This document shows positions 17,214 through 27,149 of a stretch of DNA of 38,245 nt, piece by piece. The stretch spans positions 1-38,245 of the forward strand of contig NZ_JASMRZ010000056.1 of NCBI RefSeq assembly GCF_030462475.1, given 5' to 3'. The notes under the pieces were generated by a model, which was not told the DNA's origin, searched no databases, and was given only the letters and a program-made list of their open reading frames with translations. Position numbers and translations under genes: made by a program. Every line of letters begins with the position of its first letter. Positions within the stretch are counted from its first letter, which is position 1. Source of the DNA: Variovorax sp. CAN15. GTDB lineage: Bacteria; Pseudomonadota; Gammaproteobacteria; Burkholderiales; Burkholderiaceae_C.

Positions 17214-18872
17214 TTATTCCAGCAGCGCGGCGGCCACCAGCTTCTTCGTATATGGATGCTCGGGCGCATCGAGCACGCGCTCGACCGGCCCTGTTTCGAG
17301 GATGGCCCCGTCCTTCATCACGATGACCTTGTGCGCCATCGCGCGGATCACCTCCACGTCGTGCGTGATGAGCAGGTAGCTCAACCCCCGCTCGCGCTGC
17401 AGCCGCTGCAGCAGGCCCAGCACCTGCTTCTGGATAGTGACGTCGAGCGCGCTGGTGGGCTCGTCGAGCACCAGCAGCCGCGGATCGACGATCAGCGCGC
17501 GGGCGATCGCCAGCCGCTGCCGCTGCCCGCCCGAGAACTCGTGCGGATAGCGATCGAGCAGCGACGGAAACTGCGTCTCCGTCAGCCCGACGTCGGCCAG
17601 CGCAGCCAGCGCGCGCGTGCGGCGCGCCTCGACGCCCAGCTCCGGCGCATGCACCCGCAGCCCCTCGCCCACGATCTGCTCCACCGTCATGCGCGGAGAA
17701 AGCGAGGAGAACGGGTCCTGGAAAACCACCTGCATCACCCGGCGCAGACCGAGATCGGAGGCGCGATCGACCGCCCACCCCTTGCCTGCGACCGTCAACG
17801 CGCCCTGGTGCTTCAACAGCCCCAGCGCCGCCAGCGCCAGCGTCGACTTGCCCGAACCCGATTCGCCGACCACGCCCAGCGTCTCGCCGGGTGCGATGTG
17901 GAAGTCGGCGCCCTGCACCGCCACGAATTCGCCCTTGCTGAACCAGCCGGCAAAACCAGGCTTCGGCACCGGATAGCTCACGCGCAGCGCCTTGGCCTCG
18001 ATCAGCGGCACCGCGCCCGCATCCGCCGCCACGGCCGCCACATCGCGTTCCGGATGGCTGTCGATCAGTTTGCGCGTATAGGGATGCTGCGGCGCCTCGA
18101 ACACCGACGCCACCGCGCCATGCTCGACGATGTGGCCGCTCTCCATGACCACCACTCGGCCGGCAAAACGCCGGACCAGGTTCAGGTCGTGCGTGATGAG
18201 CAGCACCGCCATGCCGTACTTGTGCTGAAGGTCGGCCAGCAGGTCCAGGATCTGCGCGCGCACCGTCACATCGAGCGCGGTGGTCGGCTCGTCGGCCAGC
18301 AGCAGGCGCGGCTTGCAGGCGAGCGCCATGGCGATCATCGCGCGCTGGCGCTGCCCGCCCGAGAGCTGGTGCGGAAACGCCCTCGCCCGCCGCGCCGGCT
18401 CGGGAATGCCGGTGTCGGCCAGCAGCTGGACAGCCGCCGCCTGCGCCTCGCGCTTCGAAAGGCCCTCGTGCAGCTCGAGCACCTCCGCGATCTGGTCGCC
18501 GACCGTGTAAAGCGCGTTCAGTGCGGTCATCGGCTCCTGGAAGATCATCGCGATCTCCTTGCCCCGTATGCCACGCAGCTCGCGCTCGGAAATGGCCAGC
18601 AGGTCGCGCGGGCCTTGTTGTTTCTGCTCTTTCTGCCCGTTGCCGAAAAGCCGGGCCGCTCCGGAAAGATCGGCGTTCTGCACCAGACGCAGCAGCGACA
18701 GCGCGGTGACCGTCTTGCCCGAACCTGACTCGCCGACGAGAGCAAGCTTCTCGCCGGCGGCCATCCGGAAGTCGATGCCGTGCACGACTTCCTTGCCGCC
18801 GAAGGCGACACGCAGCCCCTCCACTTCGAGCAGAGGCTGACGGCCCATGGCTTGTTGTGCGTCGCTGCTCAT
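17214..18872 (-). CDS. yejF: peptide ABC transporter, double ATPase subunit (YejF type)
   Basis: This 552-residue protein has two fused ABC ATPase domains that drive the YejABEF importer. The first (about 12-270) has Walker A GESGSGKT, signature LSGGQRQR, Walker [13 protein letters not shown] and switch histidine LLITHD. The second (about 290-552) has [28 protein letters not shown] and LLITHD. Both carry the oligopeptide-type C-terminal HPYT(R/K)KL segment. The fusion of two ATPases in one chain is the YejF arrangement, unlike the separate DppD/DppF subunits. Its ATG shares one base with the yejE stop codon (TGATG), indicating translational coupling. Confidence 0.95.
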   Translation of the reverse strand: MSSDAQQAMGRQPLLEVEGLRVAFGGKEVVHGIDFRMAAGEKLALVGESGSGKTVTALSLLRLVQNADLSGAARLFGNGQKEQKQQGPRDLLAISERELRGIRGKEIAMIFQEPMTALNALYTVGDQIAEVLELHEGLSKREAQAAAVQLLADTGIPEPARRARAFPHQLSGGQRQRAMIAMALACKPRLLLADEPTTALDVTVRAQILDLLADLQHKYGMAVLLITHDLNLVRRFAGRVVVMESGHIVEHGAVASVFEAPQHPYTRKLIDSHPERDVAAVAADAGAVPLIEAKALRVSYPVPKPGFAGWFSKGEFVAVQGADFHIAPGETLGVVGESGSGKSTLALAALGLLKHQGALTVAGKGWAVDRASDLGLRRVMQVVFQDPFSSLSPRMTVEQIVGEGLRVHAPELGVEARRTRALAALADVGLTETQFPSLLDRYPHEFSGGQRQRLAIARALIVDPRLLVLDEPTSALDVTIQKQVLGLLQRLQRERGLSYLLITHDVEVIRAMAHKVIVMKDGAILETGPVERVLDAPEHPYTKKLVAAALLE

Positions 18873-19951
18873 CACTTGTCGGCCTTCCGCGGATCGAGCG
18901 CGTCGCGCAGGGCATCGCCCATGAAGGTCAGCAGCATGAGCGTCAGGACCAGCACGCCAAAGGTGGAGATCGATATCCACCAGGCGTCGATGTTGGATTT
19001 GCCCTGGCTCAGCAGTTCGCCCAGCGATGGCGTACCCGGCGGCACGCCCAGCCCGAGGAAATCGAGCGAGGTGAGTGCCAGGATGGCCGCGCTCATCCGG
19101 AACGGCAGGAAAGTGACGACCGGCACCATGCTGTTGGGCAGGATGTGGCGCCACATGATCTGCAGGTTGCCCACGCCCAGCGCGCGGGCGGCACGCACGT
19201 AATCCATCTGGCGGTTGCGCAGGAACTCGGCGCGAACGTAGTCGGACAGGCCCATCCAGCCGAAAAGGCTCAGCAGGATCAGCAGCAGCGCGACGCTGGG
19301 CGCAAAGATGGCACTGAAGATGATCAGCAGGTAGAGCTCCGGCATCGACCCCCATATTTCGATGAAGCGCTGGAACGCGAGGTCGATTCTGCCCGCGAAA
19401 TAGCCCTGCACCGCCCCGGCGGCCACGCCCAGCACCGTGCCGATCGCGGTGAGCGCCAGGCCGAACAGCACGCTCACGCGAAAACCATAGATCAGTTGGG
19501 CCAGCAGGTCGCGGCCGCGATCGTCGGTGCCGAGCAGGTTGTCCCGACTTGGCGCGGCAGGGCTGGGCGATTTCGCGAAGTAGTTCAGTGTCTTGGGGCC
19601 GTAGGGATTGAGCGCATAGATCGCCCAGTTATCGCCCTGCGTGATGCGGTCCTTGATGAACGGGTCGAGGTAGTCAGCCGGCGTGTCGAAGTCGCCGCCG
19701 AAGGTCTTTTCGGAATAGTCGCGCAACACCGGGAAATAGGTGCGCCCCTCATAACGCAGGACCAGCGGCTTGTCGGTCGATAGAACTTCTGCAAAGAGGC
19801 TCAGAACCACCATCGTGGCAAAGATCACCAGGCTCCAGAAGCCGAGCCGATTGCGCGTGAAGCGCAGCCAGGCGCGCCGTCCCGGCGAAGCATGGGTAGC
19901 CTTGGCTGCGATTTCGGCCTTGGGCGCCTCGCCTCCGGCAGCGCCAGCCAT
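18872..19951 (-). CDS. yejE: peptide ABC transporter permease (YejE type)
   Basis: This 359-residue inner-membrane permease contains a DppC-like N-terminal segment (RRAWLRFTRNRLGFWSLVIF) with the first span. A sizeable periplasmic loop follows (GRTYFPVLRDYSEKTFGGDF), as seen in YejE, and then five more spans. LLGTDDRGRDLLAQLIYGFR and the coupling-loop EAA region (YVRAARALGVGNLQIMWRHI, LPN) are present. I chose the ATG at 19949-19951 (MAGAAGGEAP), 7 bases after the yejB stop codon; an upstream in-frame start would overlap yejB. It works with YejB as the membrane channel of the importer. Confidence 0.94.
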   Translation of the reverse strand: MAGAAGGEAPKAEIAAKATHASPGRRAWLRFTRNRLGFWSLVIFATMVVLSLFAEVLSTDKPLVLRYEGRTYFPVLRDYSEKTFGGDFDTPADYLDPFIKDRITQGDNWAIYALNPYGPKTLNYFAKSPSPAAPSRDNLLGTDDRGRDLLAQLIYGFRVSVLFGLALTAIGTVLGVAAGAVQGYFAGRIDLAFQRFIEIWGSMPELYLLIIFSAIFAPSVALLLILLSLFGWMGLSDYVRAEFLRNRQMDYVRAARALGVGNLQIMWRHILPNSMVPVVTFLPFRMSAAILALTSLDFLGLGVPPGTPSLGELLSQGKSNIDAWWISISTFGVLVLTLMLLTFMGDALRDALDPRKADK

Positions 19952-19958
19952 GGCGCCA

Positions 19959-20996
19959 TCAGTCGAACTTGACACGCGGATCCACCAGGACATAACAGAG
20001 ATCAGAAATCAGCTTGGCGAACAAGCCGATCAGCGTAAAGAGGAACAGAGTGCCGAGCACGACTGGATAGTCCCGGCGGATCACGCTTTCATAGCCCAGC
20101 AAGCCCAAGCCGTCGAGCGAGAACAGCGTTTCGATCAGCAGCGAGCCTGCAAAGAACGCTCCAATGAACGCCGAAGGCAGGCCCGTGATAATCGGGATCA
20201 GTGCGTTGCGGAACACGTGCTTCCAGAGCACCTGTTTATCTCTCAGCCCCTTGGCACGCGCGGTCAGTACGTATTGCTTGCGGATCTCTTCCAGGAACGC
20301 GTTCTTCGTGAGCATGGTCGTCACTGCGAAGCTGCCGAGCACCATCGCGGTTACCGGCAAGGTGATATGCCAGAGGTAGTCGACGATCCGGGCGCCCCAG
20401 CCGAGTTCATCCCAGTCGGCCGAGGTCAGGCCTCGCAACGGAAACCACTGCAGGTGTCCGCCGAACACCACAAGTAGCGCCACCCCGAGCACGAAGCCCG
20501 GAATGGCATAGCCGATGAGCACGATCAAAGTGCTGATCAGATCGAAGCGCGTGCCTGCCCTGACCGCCTTCGCGACACCCAATGGCACCGCCACGCCATA
20601 GCTGATGAGAAAGGTCCACAAGCCGAGGCTTATCGATACGGGCAGCTTTTCCAGGATCAGGGTCCAGACGTCCTTGTTCTGGAAGAAGCTCTTGCCCAGG
20701 TCGAAGCGCGCGAACTGCCCGAGCATGAGGAAGAGCCGCTCGTGCGGCGGCTTGTCGAAGCCATAGAGCGCCTTGATCTGCTCCAGCCGCTTCGGGTCCA
20801 CGCCCTGGTTGCCGCGATAGCTGCCGCCACCCGACTCGAAGCCCCCGCCGCCGCCACGCCCGGCAGCCTTGGCCTCGGCAAGGTATTGCTCGACCGGCCC
20901 GCCAGGCACAAACTGGATCACGAGGAAAGTCACCAGCAGCACACCGAGCAGCGTCGGTACGAACAGCAGCAGGCGCTTGAGGACATAGGAGAGCAC
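19959..20996 (-). CDS. yejB: peptide ABC transporter permease (YejB type)
   Basis: This 345-residue permease of the DppB class starts with a GTG at 20994-20996, preceded by AAAGGAAA. The start (LSYVLKRLLLFVPTLLGVLL, TFLVIQFVPGGPVEQ) is typical. A glycine-rich loop (AGRGGGGGFESGGGSYRG) lies at about residues 45-63, also seen in YejB relatives. The EAA motif region is YVLTARAKGLRDKQVLWKHV, followed by FRNALIPIITGLPSAF. The C-terminus (LISDLCYVLVDPRVKFD) is the usual end. The gene lies 36 bases after yejA and is followed by yejE. Confidence 0.95.
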   Translation of the reverse strand: MLSYVLKRLLLFVPTLLGVLLVTFLVIQFVPGGPVEQYLAEAKAAGRGGGGGFESGGGSYRGNQGVDPKRLEQIKALYGFDKPPHERLFLMLGQFARFDLGKSFFQNKDVWTLILEKLPVSISLGLWTFLISYGVAVPLGVAKAVRAGTRFDLISTLIVLIGYAIPGFVLGVALLVVFGGHLQWFPLRGLTSADWDELGWGARIVDYLWHITLPVTAMVLGSFAVTTMLTKNAFLEEIRKQYVLTARAKGLRDKQVLWKHVFRNALIPIITGLPSAFIGAFFAGSLLIETLFSLDGLGLLGYESVIRRDYPVVLGTLFLFTLIGLFAKLISDLCYVLVDPRVKFD

Positions 20997-21032
20997 AGCC
21001 GTTTCCTTTTTCTTGCTTTTTGTCTGATGCTT

Positions 21033-22850
21033 CTAGGGCTTGCGCGGAGGCATCCTGGCCCACCAGGTGCTCATGACCCAATCCTCGCCTCCCGCATAGG
21101 GCGGCATGGGCAACTTGAAAGCCAGCCGCCAGTCGTTGTAGACGATGCGGTGCGAAGTCAATGTCCACTGGGGGATCAGGTAGTGGCTGTGCATGATCAC
21201 CCGGTCGAGCGCGCGGCAGGCCGGAATCAGTTCGGCCTTGGTATCGGCGTCGACGATGTCCTTGAGCAGCGCGTCGACCGCCGGCGTCGACACGCCCATG
21301 AAATTGCCCGAGCTCTCCGTCTTGGCCGCCTTGCTGCCGAAGACCTCCAGCAGTTGCTGGCCCGGGTTGTTGGTGCCCTGGAAATTGATGGTCGTGATGT
21401 CGAAGTCGAAGCGGTCGAGCCGTTCCTGATAAAGCGCGAAATCGGCAGTGACGAAGTTGAGTCTGATGCCCAGCTTCTCGAGGTTGCGAACCCACGGCGA
21501 CACTGTGCGCACGCCGCCTTCCTTGCTATCCAGGTACTCGAGCGTCATCGCCTCGCCCTTTGCATTGCGCAGCGCACCGTCGCGATATTCCCACCCGGCC
21601 TGCTTCAGCAAGTCTCGTGCGTGGCGCAGGTTGTTTCGCAGCGAATGGCCTTCGCCCTCGGTGACAGGCGGCGTGTACATCGGGCCGAAGCTGGCGCCGG
21701 GAATCTTGCCGCGCCACGGCTCTAGTAGCGCCTTCTCTTCGGGCGACGGCAACCCCTGCGCCTCGCAGTCGGTGTTTCCGAACAAATCCTTCACGCGCGG
21801 ATAGCCGTTGTAGAACATCTGCCGATTCATCCACTCGTAGTCGAGGGCCAAACCCAGTGCCTCGCGCACGCGCGGGTCGCTGAGCTTTTCGCGCCGGGTG
21901 TTGAGCACGTAGCTCTGAAAGCCTGCCGGCTTCTTGTGCGGGAACTCCTTCTTGACCAGTTCGCCGCTTGTGAAACGCTTGCCGTACACCCGGCGCGCCC
22001 AGTCCCCCGCCGAATAGAAACTCATCATGTCGAACTCACCAGCCTTCAGGGCTTCGAGCCGGGCGGCGTTGTCTTTGTAGATCTTGACGGTGATCCGGTC
22101 GAAGTTGTGCGAGCCACGGTTGACCGGCAGGTCGCGTCCCCAGTAGTTGGGATCGCGCACGTAGGTGATGTCCTTGCCGAATCGCACCGGCCCGATCTTG
22201 TAGGCCCCGCTGCCGATCGGAATGTCCATCACGACCTGGTCGAAGGGCTTGGCCTTCCCGTTCTCGACGCCCCACGCGCGGCTGAAGACGGGCAGACCGC
22301 CCACGATCAGCGGAAGCTCACGATTGACGGTCTTGAAGCGGAAGCGGATGGTGCGTGCATCGATCACATCGGCCCCGTCCACTTCCTGCAACAACGTCTT
22401 GTAGCCCGGAGAGGCGTAGGGACCGATGAGCGTTTCATAGGTGTGCTTCACGTCGGCCGCCTCGACCGGCATGCCGTTGTGAAACTTCGCCTCGGGCCGC
22501 AGCCGGAAGGTGACGCTGCGACGGTCGGGGGCCACCGTCACGTCTTCGGCCAGCAGGCCGTAGCCCGAGCCTGTCTCGTCCATCGCACCGGCAAGCAGCG
22601 TGTCGAACATCAGGCTGTCCAGATAGGCCGGCGCCGTGCCTTTGATCGTGAAGGGGTTGTACTTGTCGAAGGTTGACACCCGCAGGCTGCTCACCAACCT
22701 CAGCTCGCCACCCTTGGGCGCGGACGGGTCGACGTAGTCGAAGGCCTTGAAGCCGGGGGCGTACTTGAGATCGTCCCAGAGTGCGTAACCATGCGCAGCC
22801 CAGGCGGGAGCCGCGCACACCAACAACCACCAGACCCGGAGAAACTGCAT
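21033..22850 (-). CDS. yejA: periplasmic peptide-binding protein (YejA type)
   Basis: This 605-residue solute-binding protein of the SBP_bac_5 family captures peptides for the YejBEF importer; E. coli YejABEF takes up microcin C. The signal peptide [18 protein letters not shown] is followed by the mature start [20 protein letters not shown], characteristic of YejA. Other recognisable parts are [20 protein letters not shown], then [20 protein letters not shown] and the C-terminal segment [16 protein letters not shown]. The ATG at 22848-22850 is preferred because upstream codons extend into fabI on the opposite strand. It is divergent from fabI with 37 bases between, so the two promoters must overlap the coding ends. 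Confidence 0.95.
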   Translation of the reverse strand: MQFLRVWWLLVCAAPAWAAHGYALWDDLKYAPGFKAFDYVDPSAPKGGELRLVSSLRVSTFDKYNPFTIKGTAPAYLDSLMFDTLLAGAMDETGSGYGLLAEDVTVAPDRRSVTFRLRPEAKFHNGMPVEAADVKHTYETLIGPYASPGYKTLLQEVDGADVIDARTIRFRFKTVNRELPLIVGGLPVFSRAWGVENGKAKPFDQVVMDIPIGSGAYKIGPVRFGKDITYVRDPNYWGRDLPVNRGSHNFDRITVKIYKDNAARLEALKAGEFDMMSFYSAGDWARRVYGKRFTSGELVKKEFPHKKPAGFQSYVLNTRREKLSDPRVREALGLALDYEWMNRQMFYNGYPRVKDLFGNTDCEAQGLPSPEEKALLEPWRGKIPGASFGPMYTPPVTEGEGHSLRNNLRHARDLLKQAGWEYRDGALRNAKGEAMTLEYLDSKEGGVRTVSPWVRNLEKLGIRLNFVTADFALYQERLDRFDFDITTINFQGTNNPGQQLLEVFGSKAAKTESSGNFMGVSTPAVDALLKDIVDADTKAELIPACRALDRVIMHSHYLIPQWTLTSHRIVYNDWRLAFKLPMPPYAGGEDWVMSTWWARMPPRKP

Positions 22851-22887
22851 GCGAGAATTCTGCCCAAGATTTTCACAAGGCAACCTC

Positions 22888-23670
22888 ATGGGCTTTCTTT
22901 CGGGCAAGAAACTGCTGATCACCGGTGTATTGAGCAATCGCTCCATTGCTTATGGCATCGCCAAGGCCTGTCACGAACAGGGCGCGGAGCTCGCCTTCAG
23001 CTACGTCGGCGAGCGGTTCAAGGACCGTATCACCGAATATGCCGCAGACTTCGGCTCGAAGCTGATTTTCGACTGCGACGTGAGTGACGATGCGCAGATC
23101 GACAAGCTCTTCGCCGACCTCGCCCAGACCTGGCCCAAGTTCGACGGCTTCGTGCACAGCATCGGCTTCGCGCCGCGCGAGGCCATCGCGGGCGACTTTC
23201 TCGACGGACTCTCGCGCGAGGGCTTCAAGGTCGCGCACGACATCAGTGCATACAGCTTCCCGGCCATGGCCAAGGCTGCCCTGCCCTACCTCAACGACAA
23301 GTCGGCCCTGCTCACGCTGACCTATCTGGGCGCCGAGCGCGCGCTGCCCAACTACAACACCATGGGCCTGGCCAAGGCCTCGCTCGAAGCATCGGTGCGC
23401 TATACCGCGGCTTCGCTGGGCCCGAAGGGCATGCGCGTCAATGGCATCAGCGCGGGCCCGATCAAGACGCTGGCGGCCAGCGGCATCAAGGGCTTCGGCA
23501 AGATGCTGGCGGCCGTGGCCGACGCATCGCCGATCCGGCGCAACGTGACCATCGAGGAGGTGGGCAACGTCGCCGCCTTCCTGCTGAGCGACCTTGCCAG
23601 CGGGGTGACCGCCGAGATCACCTACGTGGACGGCGGCTTCAGCAACGTGGTCGGCGGCATGGCCGAGTAA
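22888..23670 (+). CDS. fabI: enoyl-[acyl-carrier-protein] reductase (NADH)
   Basis: FabI reduces enoyl-ACP in the last step of each fatty-acid elongation cycle and is the target of triclosan and of diazaborines. The 260-residue protein has the FabI start [20 protein letters not shown] with the modified nucleotide-binding motif, [20 protein letters not shown], the segment [14 protein letters not shown], and the active site [20 protein letters not shown] with the Tyr-x6-Lys pair. The C-terminal [20 protein letters not shown] and [11 protein letters not shown] are also typical. The ATG at 22888 follows ACAAGG. It is divergent from yejA and followed by a terminator at 23691-23718. Confidence 0.98.
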   Translation: MGFLSGKKLLITGVLSNRSIAYGIAKACHEQGAELAFSYVGERFKDRITEYAADFGSKLIFDCDVSDDAQIDKLFADLAQTWPKFDGFVHSIGFAPREAIAGDFLDGLSREGFKVAHDISAYSFPAMAKAALPYLNDKSALLTLTYLGAERALPNYNTMGLAKASLEASVRYTAASLGPKGMRVNGISAGPIKTLAASGIKGFGKMLAAVADASPIRRNVTIEEVGNVAAFLLSDLASGVTAEITYVDGGFSNVVGGMAE

Positions 23671-23690
23671 GCCTCCGCCGCCCATCGGAG

Positions 23691-23718
23691 CAGGCCGCGC
23701 GAGCGGCCCTGGTTTTTT
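23691..23718 (+). terminator. intrinsic terminator after fabI
   Basis: A stem GGCCGC / GCGGCC with a GCGA loop, extended by CA/TG across one bulged base, is followed by GG and six T residues. It begins 20 bases after the fabI stop codon and ends before the DNA ligase gene, which therefore probably has its own promoter. Confidence 0.8.
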
Positions 23719-23739
23719 CGCTATTCATTCCATAGCACC

Positions 23740-24585
23740 TTGCTGAACCGCCGAATCCTGCTGCTCGCCGCCTTCGGGCTGGCCGCTTCGCCGACCGTGC
23801 TGCTCGCGCGCGAGCCCGCGCCATCGTTGATCCTTGCGGAGACCTACCGGCCCGGCATGTCGCTGGCGGATTACTGGGTCAGCGAGAAATACGACGGCGT
23901 GCGCGCCTTCTGGGACGGCAAGCAGCTCTGGACGCGCGGCGGCGAACGCATCGTTGCGCCGGCATGGTTCACCGCCACGCTGCCGAAGCAGCCGCTGGAC
24001 GGCGAGCTCTGGGCCGGCCGGGGCCGGTTCGCGCACGCGGTGTCCACCGCGCGCAACCAGACGCCCAACGACATCGCGTGGCACGAGATGCGCTACATGG
24101 TCTTCGACCTGCCTACGCAGCCCGGCGACTTCACGACGCGGCTGGCAGCCTTGCGCAAGCTCCTGCCGATCACCGACGCGCCGTGGGTCGTGCCCGTGCC
24201 GCAGGAGCGCGCCACCACGCACGAAGCCCTGCAGGCGCTGCTCGACAAGACGGTGAAGATGGGCGGCGAAGGCCTGATGCTGCATCGCGGCGCCTCCAGC
24301 TACCGCGGCGAACGCAGCAACGATCTGCTGAAGGTCAAGCCCTACGAAGACGCCGAAGCCCGGGTGATCGAGCACGTCCCCGGCAAGGGCAGGCACAGCG
24401 CCAGGCTCGGTGCCTTGGTGGTCGAGTCGCCCGAGGGCAAGCGCTTCAGGCTGGGCGGAGGCTTCACCGACTCGCAGCGCGAGAATCCGCCGCCCATCGG
24501 CAGCTGGGTGACCTACCGCTACAACGGGACGACGGCCAAGGGCCTGCCCCGGTTCGCGCGATTCATGCGGGTGCGCGAGGGCTGA
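23740..24585 (+). CDS. exported ATP-dependent DNA ligase (LigE-like)
   Basis: This is a minimal ATP-dependent DNA ligase of 281 residues. A leader at about 1-23 (RRILLLAAFGLAASPTVLLA) looks like a signal peptide, as in the periplasmic Lig E group. Motif I is EKYDGVR with nucleophile K50. Other ligase motifs are DGEL (87-90), YMVFDLP (119-125), GGEGLMLH (175-182) and motif V LLKVKPYED (from 196). The C-terminal OB-fold follows (GALVVESPEGKRFRLGGGF, then PPIGSWVTYRYNGTTAKGLP). The start appears to be TTG at 23740-23742; no better in-frame start keeps the leader intact, and a start further in would lose export. Lig E enzymes join nicks in extracellular or incoming DNA; a role in natural competence or biofilm DNA is inference. 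Confidence 0.88.
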   Translation: MLNRRILLLAAFGLAASPTVLLAREPAPSLILAETYRPGMSLADYWVSEKYDGVRAFWDGKQLWTRGGERIVAPAWFTATLPKQPLDGELWAGRGRFAHAVSTARNQTPNDIAWHEMRYMVFDLPTQPGDFTTRLAALRKLLPITDAPWVVPVPQERATTHEALQALLDKTVKMGGEGLMLHRGASSYRGERSNDLLKVKPYEDAEARVIEHVPGKGRHSARLGALVVESPEGKRFRLGGGFTDSQRENPPPIGSWVTYRYNGTTAKGLPRFARFMRVREG

Positions 24586-24606
24586 GCCGGCCGAAGCCGC
24601 TCAGCC
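24580..24606. terminator. hairpin between convergent genes (possible bidirectional terminator)
   Basis: GGCTGAGC (24580-24587) and GCTCAGCC (24599-24606) form an 8-base-pair perfect stem, extended inward by GGC/GCC across a bulged base with a CGAA tetraloop. It overlaps the ligase stop codon and sits in the 30-base gap facing the decarboxylase stop. No strong T-run follows, so termination would rely on the stem or on Rho. Confidence 0.45.
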
Positions 24607-24615
24607 TCCTTCCCC

Positions 24616-26922
24616 TTACTTCGCTTCCCGGACGCAGTCAGCGTAATAGCGCTTCTTGCCGGTCTCGTCGACGCGCGCCACCAGGCCGTGGATGTCGGTC
24701 TCGAAGCCTGGGCACTGCGTGTTGAACTCGCGCGAGAACTTGAGGTAGTCGACGATCTTCTTGTTGAACACCTCGCCCGGAATCAGCAGCGGAATGCCTG
24801 GCGGATATGGCGTGATCAGGCTGGTGGTGATGCGGCCTTCGAGGTCGTCGATTTCCACCCGCTCGGTCTTGCGGTGCGCGATGTGGGCGAAGGCATCGCT
24901 GGGCTTCATGGCTGGCGTCAGGTCGCTCAGGTACATCTCGGTCGTGAGGCGGGCCACGTCGTAGCGCGCGTACAGCTGGTGGATGTGCTGGCACAGGTCG
25001 CGCAGGCCCAGGCGCTCGTAGCCGGGGTGCTGCTGGCAGAACTCCGGCAGGATGCGCCACATCGGCTGGTTGCGTGCGTAGTCGTCCTTGAACTGCTGCA
25101 GCGCCGTCAGCAGCGTGTTCCAGCGGCCCTTGGTGATGCCGATGGTGAACATGATGAAGAAGCTGTAGAGGCCGGTCTTCTCGACGATCACACCGTGCTC
25201 GGCGAGGAACTTGGTCACCACGCTGGCCGGGATGCCGGTTTCGGCGAAGTTGCCTTCGAGGTCCAGGCCCGGCGTGACGATGGTCGACTTGATAGGGTCG
25301 AGCATGTTGAAGCCGTCGGCCAGCTCGCCGAAGCCGTGCCAGTTGCGCTTAGAGTTCTTGCCCTTCCCGGTCTTCGGCTGGCCGTTCTTCTCGCCGTGCA
25401 TGATCCAGTCGTCGGCGCGGCCGATGCCTTCTTCGACGAGCTTCTCGGGGCCCCAGACCTTGAACCACCACTCGTCCTTGCCGAATTCCTCTTCGACCTT
25501 TCGCATGGCGCGGCGGAAGTCCAGCGCCTCGAGGATGCTCTCCTCCACCAGCGCGGTGCCGCCGGGCGGCTCCATCATGGCGGCGGCCACGTCGCAGCTC
25601 GCGATGATCGCGTACTGCGGGCTGGTCGACGAATGCATCAGGTAGGCCTCGTTGAAGAGGTCGCGGTCGAGCTGGCGGTTCTGCGAGTCCTGCACCAGCA
25701 CGTGGCTCGCCTGGCTGATGCCGGCCAGCAGCTTGTGGGTGGACTGCGTGGCGAACACCAGCGACTCCTTCGGGCGCACCCGGCGCTTGCCCATCGCGTG
25801 GTAGGCGCCATAGAACGGGTGGAATGCCGCGTGCGGCAGCCATGCCTCGTCGAAGTGCAGCGTGTCGACGTAGCCGTCGAGCATGTTCTTGATGGTCTCG
25901 GTGTTGTAGATCACGCCGTCGTAGGTCGACTGCGTGAGCGTCATCACGCGCGGCTTGACCTTGTCGGCATCCACGTCGGCCAGCAGCGGGTTGGCCTTGA
26001 TCTTTGCCTTGATGGCGCTCTGTTCGAACTCGCTCTTCGGAATGGGGCCGATGATGCCGAAGTGGTTGCGCGTGGGCTTCATGAACACGGGAATCGCGCC
26101 GGTCATGATGATCGCGTGCAGGATCGACTTGTGGCAGTTGCGGTCGACCACCACCACGTCGCCCGGCGCCACCGTGTGGTGCCACACCATCTTGTTGCTG
26201 GTGCTGGTGCCGTTGGTCACGAAGAAGCAGTGGTCAGCATTGAAGATGCGCGCCGCGTTGCGCTCGCTGGCCGCCACCGGGCCGGTGTGGTCGAGCAACT
26301 GCCCCAGCTCTTCGACTGCGTTGCAGACGTCGGCGCGCAGCATGTTCTCGCCGAAGAACTGGTGGAACATCTGGCCCACCGGGCTCTTCAGGAACGCCAC
26401 GCCGCCCGAGTGGCCCGGGCAGTGCCACGAGTAGGAGCCGTCTTCGGCGTAGTCGATCAGCGCCTTGAAGAACGGCGGCTGCACGCTCTCGAGGTAGCTC
26501 TTGGCCTCGCGGATGATGTGGCGCGCCACGAATTCGGGGGTGTCCTCGAACATGTGGATGAAGCCGTGCAGCTCGCGCAGGATGTCGTTGGGCAGGTGGC
26601 GCGAGGTCTTGGTCTCGCCGTAGATGTAGATCGGCACGTCCGCGTTCTTGCGCCGCACTTCGCCAATGAAGGTACGCAGGTTCAGCACGGCCGGGTCGAG
26701 ATCGGGGCCGATGGTGAACTCCTCGTCGTCGATCGACAGGATGAAGGCGCTGGCGCGGCTTTGCTGCTGGGCGAACTGGCTCAGGTCGCCGTAGCTGGTG
26801 ACGCCCAGCACCTCGAAGCCTTCAGTCTCGATGGCCTGCGCGAGCGCGCGGATGCCGAGGCCCGAAGTGTTTTCGGAGCGGAAGTCCTCGTCGATGATGA
26901 CGATGGGAAAGCGGAATTTCAT
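24616..26922 (-). CDS. Orn/Lys/Arg decarboxylase (group III, PLP-dependent)
   Basis: This 768-residue fold-type I decarboxylase removes CO2 from a basic amino acid to give a polyamine or cadaverine/agmatine. An N-terminal response-regulator-like wing domain (1-~145, FPIVIIDEDFRSENTSGLGI) precedes the PLP domain. That domain has HCPGHSGGVAFLKSPVGQMF, NGTSTSNKMVWHHTVAPGD, the cofactor aspartate in HFDEAW (D358) and the Schiff-base lysine K397 in TQSTHKLLAGISQASHVL. The C-terminal domain contains ITPYPPGIPLLIPGE. The THKLL-SQAS context and length resemble AdiA-type arginine decarboxylase slightly more than LdcC, but substrate specificity cannot be settled by eye. The ATG at 26920-26922 starts the wing domain. 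No antiporter gene is adjacent, so acid-resistance function is not indicated. Confidence 0.9.
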   Translation of the reverse strand: MKFRFPIVIIDEDFRSENTSGLGIRALAQAIETEGFEVLGVTSYGDLSQFAQQQSRASAFILSIDDEEFTIGPDLDPAVLNLRTFIGEVRRKNADVPIYIYGETKTSRHLPNDILRELHGFIHMFEDTPEFVARHIIREAKSYLESVQPPFFKALIDYAEDGSYSWHCPGHSGGVAFLKSPVGQMFHQFFGENMLRADVCNAVEELGQLLDHTGPVAASERNAARIFNADHCFFVTNGTSTSNKMVWHHTVAPGDVVVVDRNCHKSILHAIIMTGAIPVFMKPTRNHFGIIGPIPKSEFEQSAIKAKIKANPLLADVDADKVKPRVMTLTQSTYDGVIYNTETIKNMLDGYVDTLHFDEAWLPHAAFHPFYGAYHAMGKRRVRPKESLVFATQSTHKLLAGISQASHVLVQDSQNRQLDRDLFNEAYLMHSSTSPQYAIIASCDVAAAMMEPPGGTALVEESILEALDFRRAMRKVEEEFGKDEWWFKVWGPEKLVEEGIGRADDWIMHGEKNGQPKTGKGKNSKRNWHGFGELADGFNMLDPIKSTIVTPGLDLEGNFAETGIPASVVTKFLAEHGVIVEKTGLYSFFIMFTIGITKGRWNTLLTALQQFKDDYARNQPMWRILPEFCQQHPGYERLGLRDLCQHIHQLYARYDVARLTTEMYLSDLTPAMKPSDAFAHIAHRKTERVEIDDLEGRITTSLITPYPPGIPLLIPGEVFNKKIVDYLKFSREFNTQCPGFETDIHGLVARVDETGKKRYYADCVREAK

Positions 26923-27054
26923 GAGCGGGGCTCCGGACAGTCTGGCTGGGAAGGACACACAGGCAATGTGGCGAGGCGCGAAGTGTACGGAATTCGGATG
27001 ACGGATCCGGTCAGCTTCATGCAAGCCATCCAGTGCTGTCGGACAAGGCTGCTT

Positions 27055-27090
27055 TTGCCCTGCCCGGCGCAGTATCCCTACGCAGGGCAA
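27055..27090. repeat. inverted repeat upstream of nfeD
   Basis: TTGCCCTGC (27055-27063) and GCAGGGCAA (27082-27090) form a perfect 9-base inverted repeat with an 18-base spacer. It lies in the 227-base gap between the divergent decarboxylase and NfeD genes. There is no T-run. It could be a regulator site or an RNA hairpin in the NfeD leader. Otherwise this gap shows no gene. Confidence 0.4.
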
Positions 27091-27149
27091 GCGCTTGGAG
27101 CGGATGCCTCAGAATGGCGCGCATCGAACAAGCAAAAAGAGGAGTCGAC

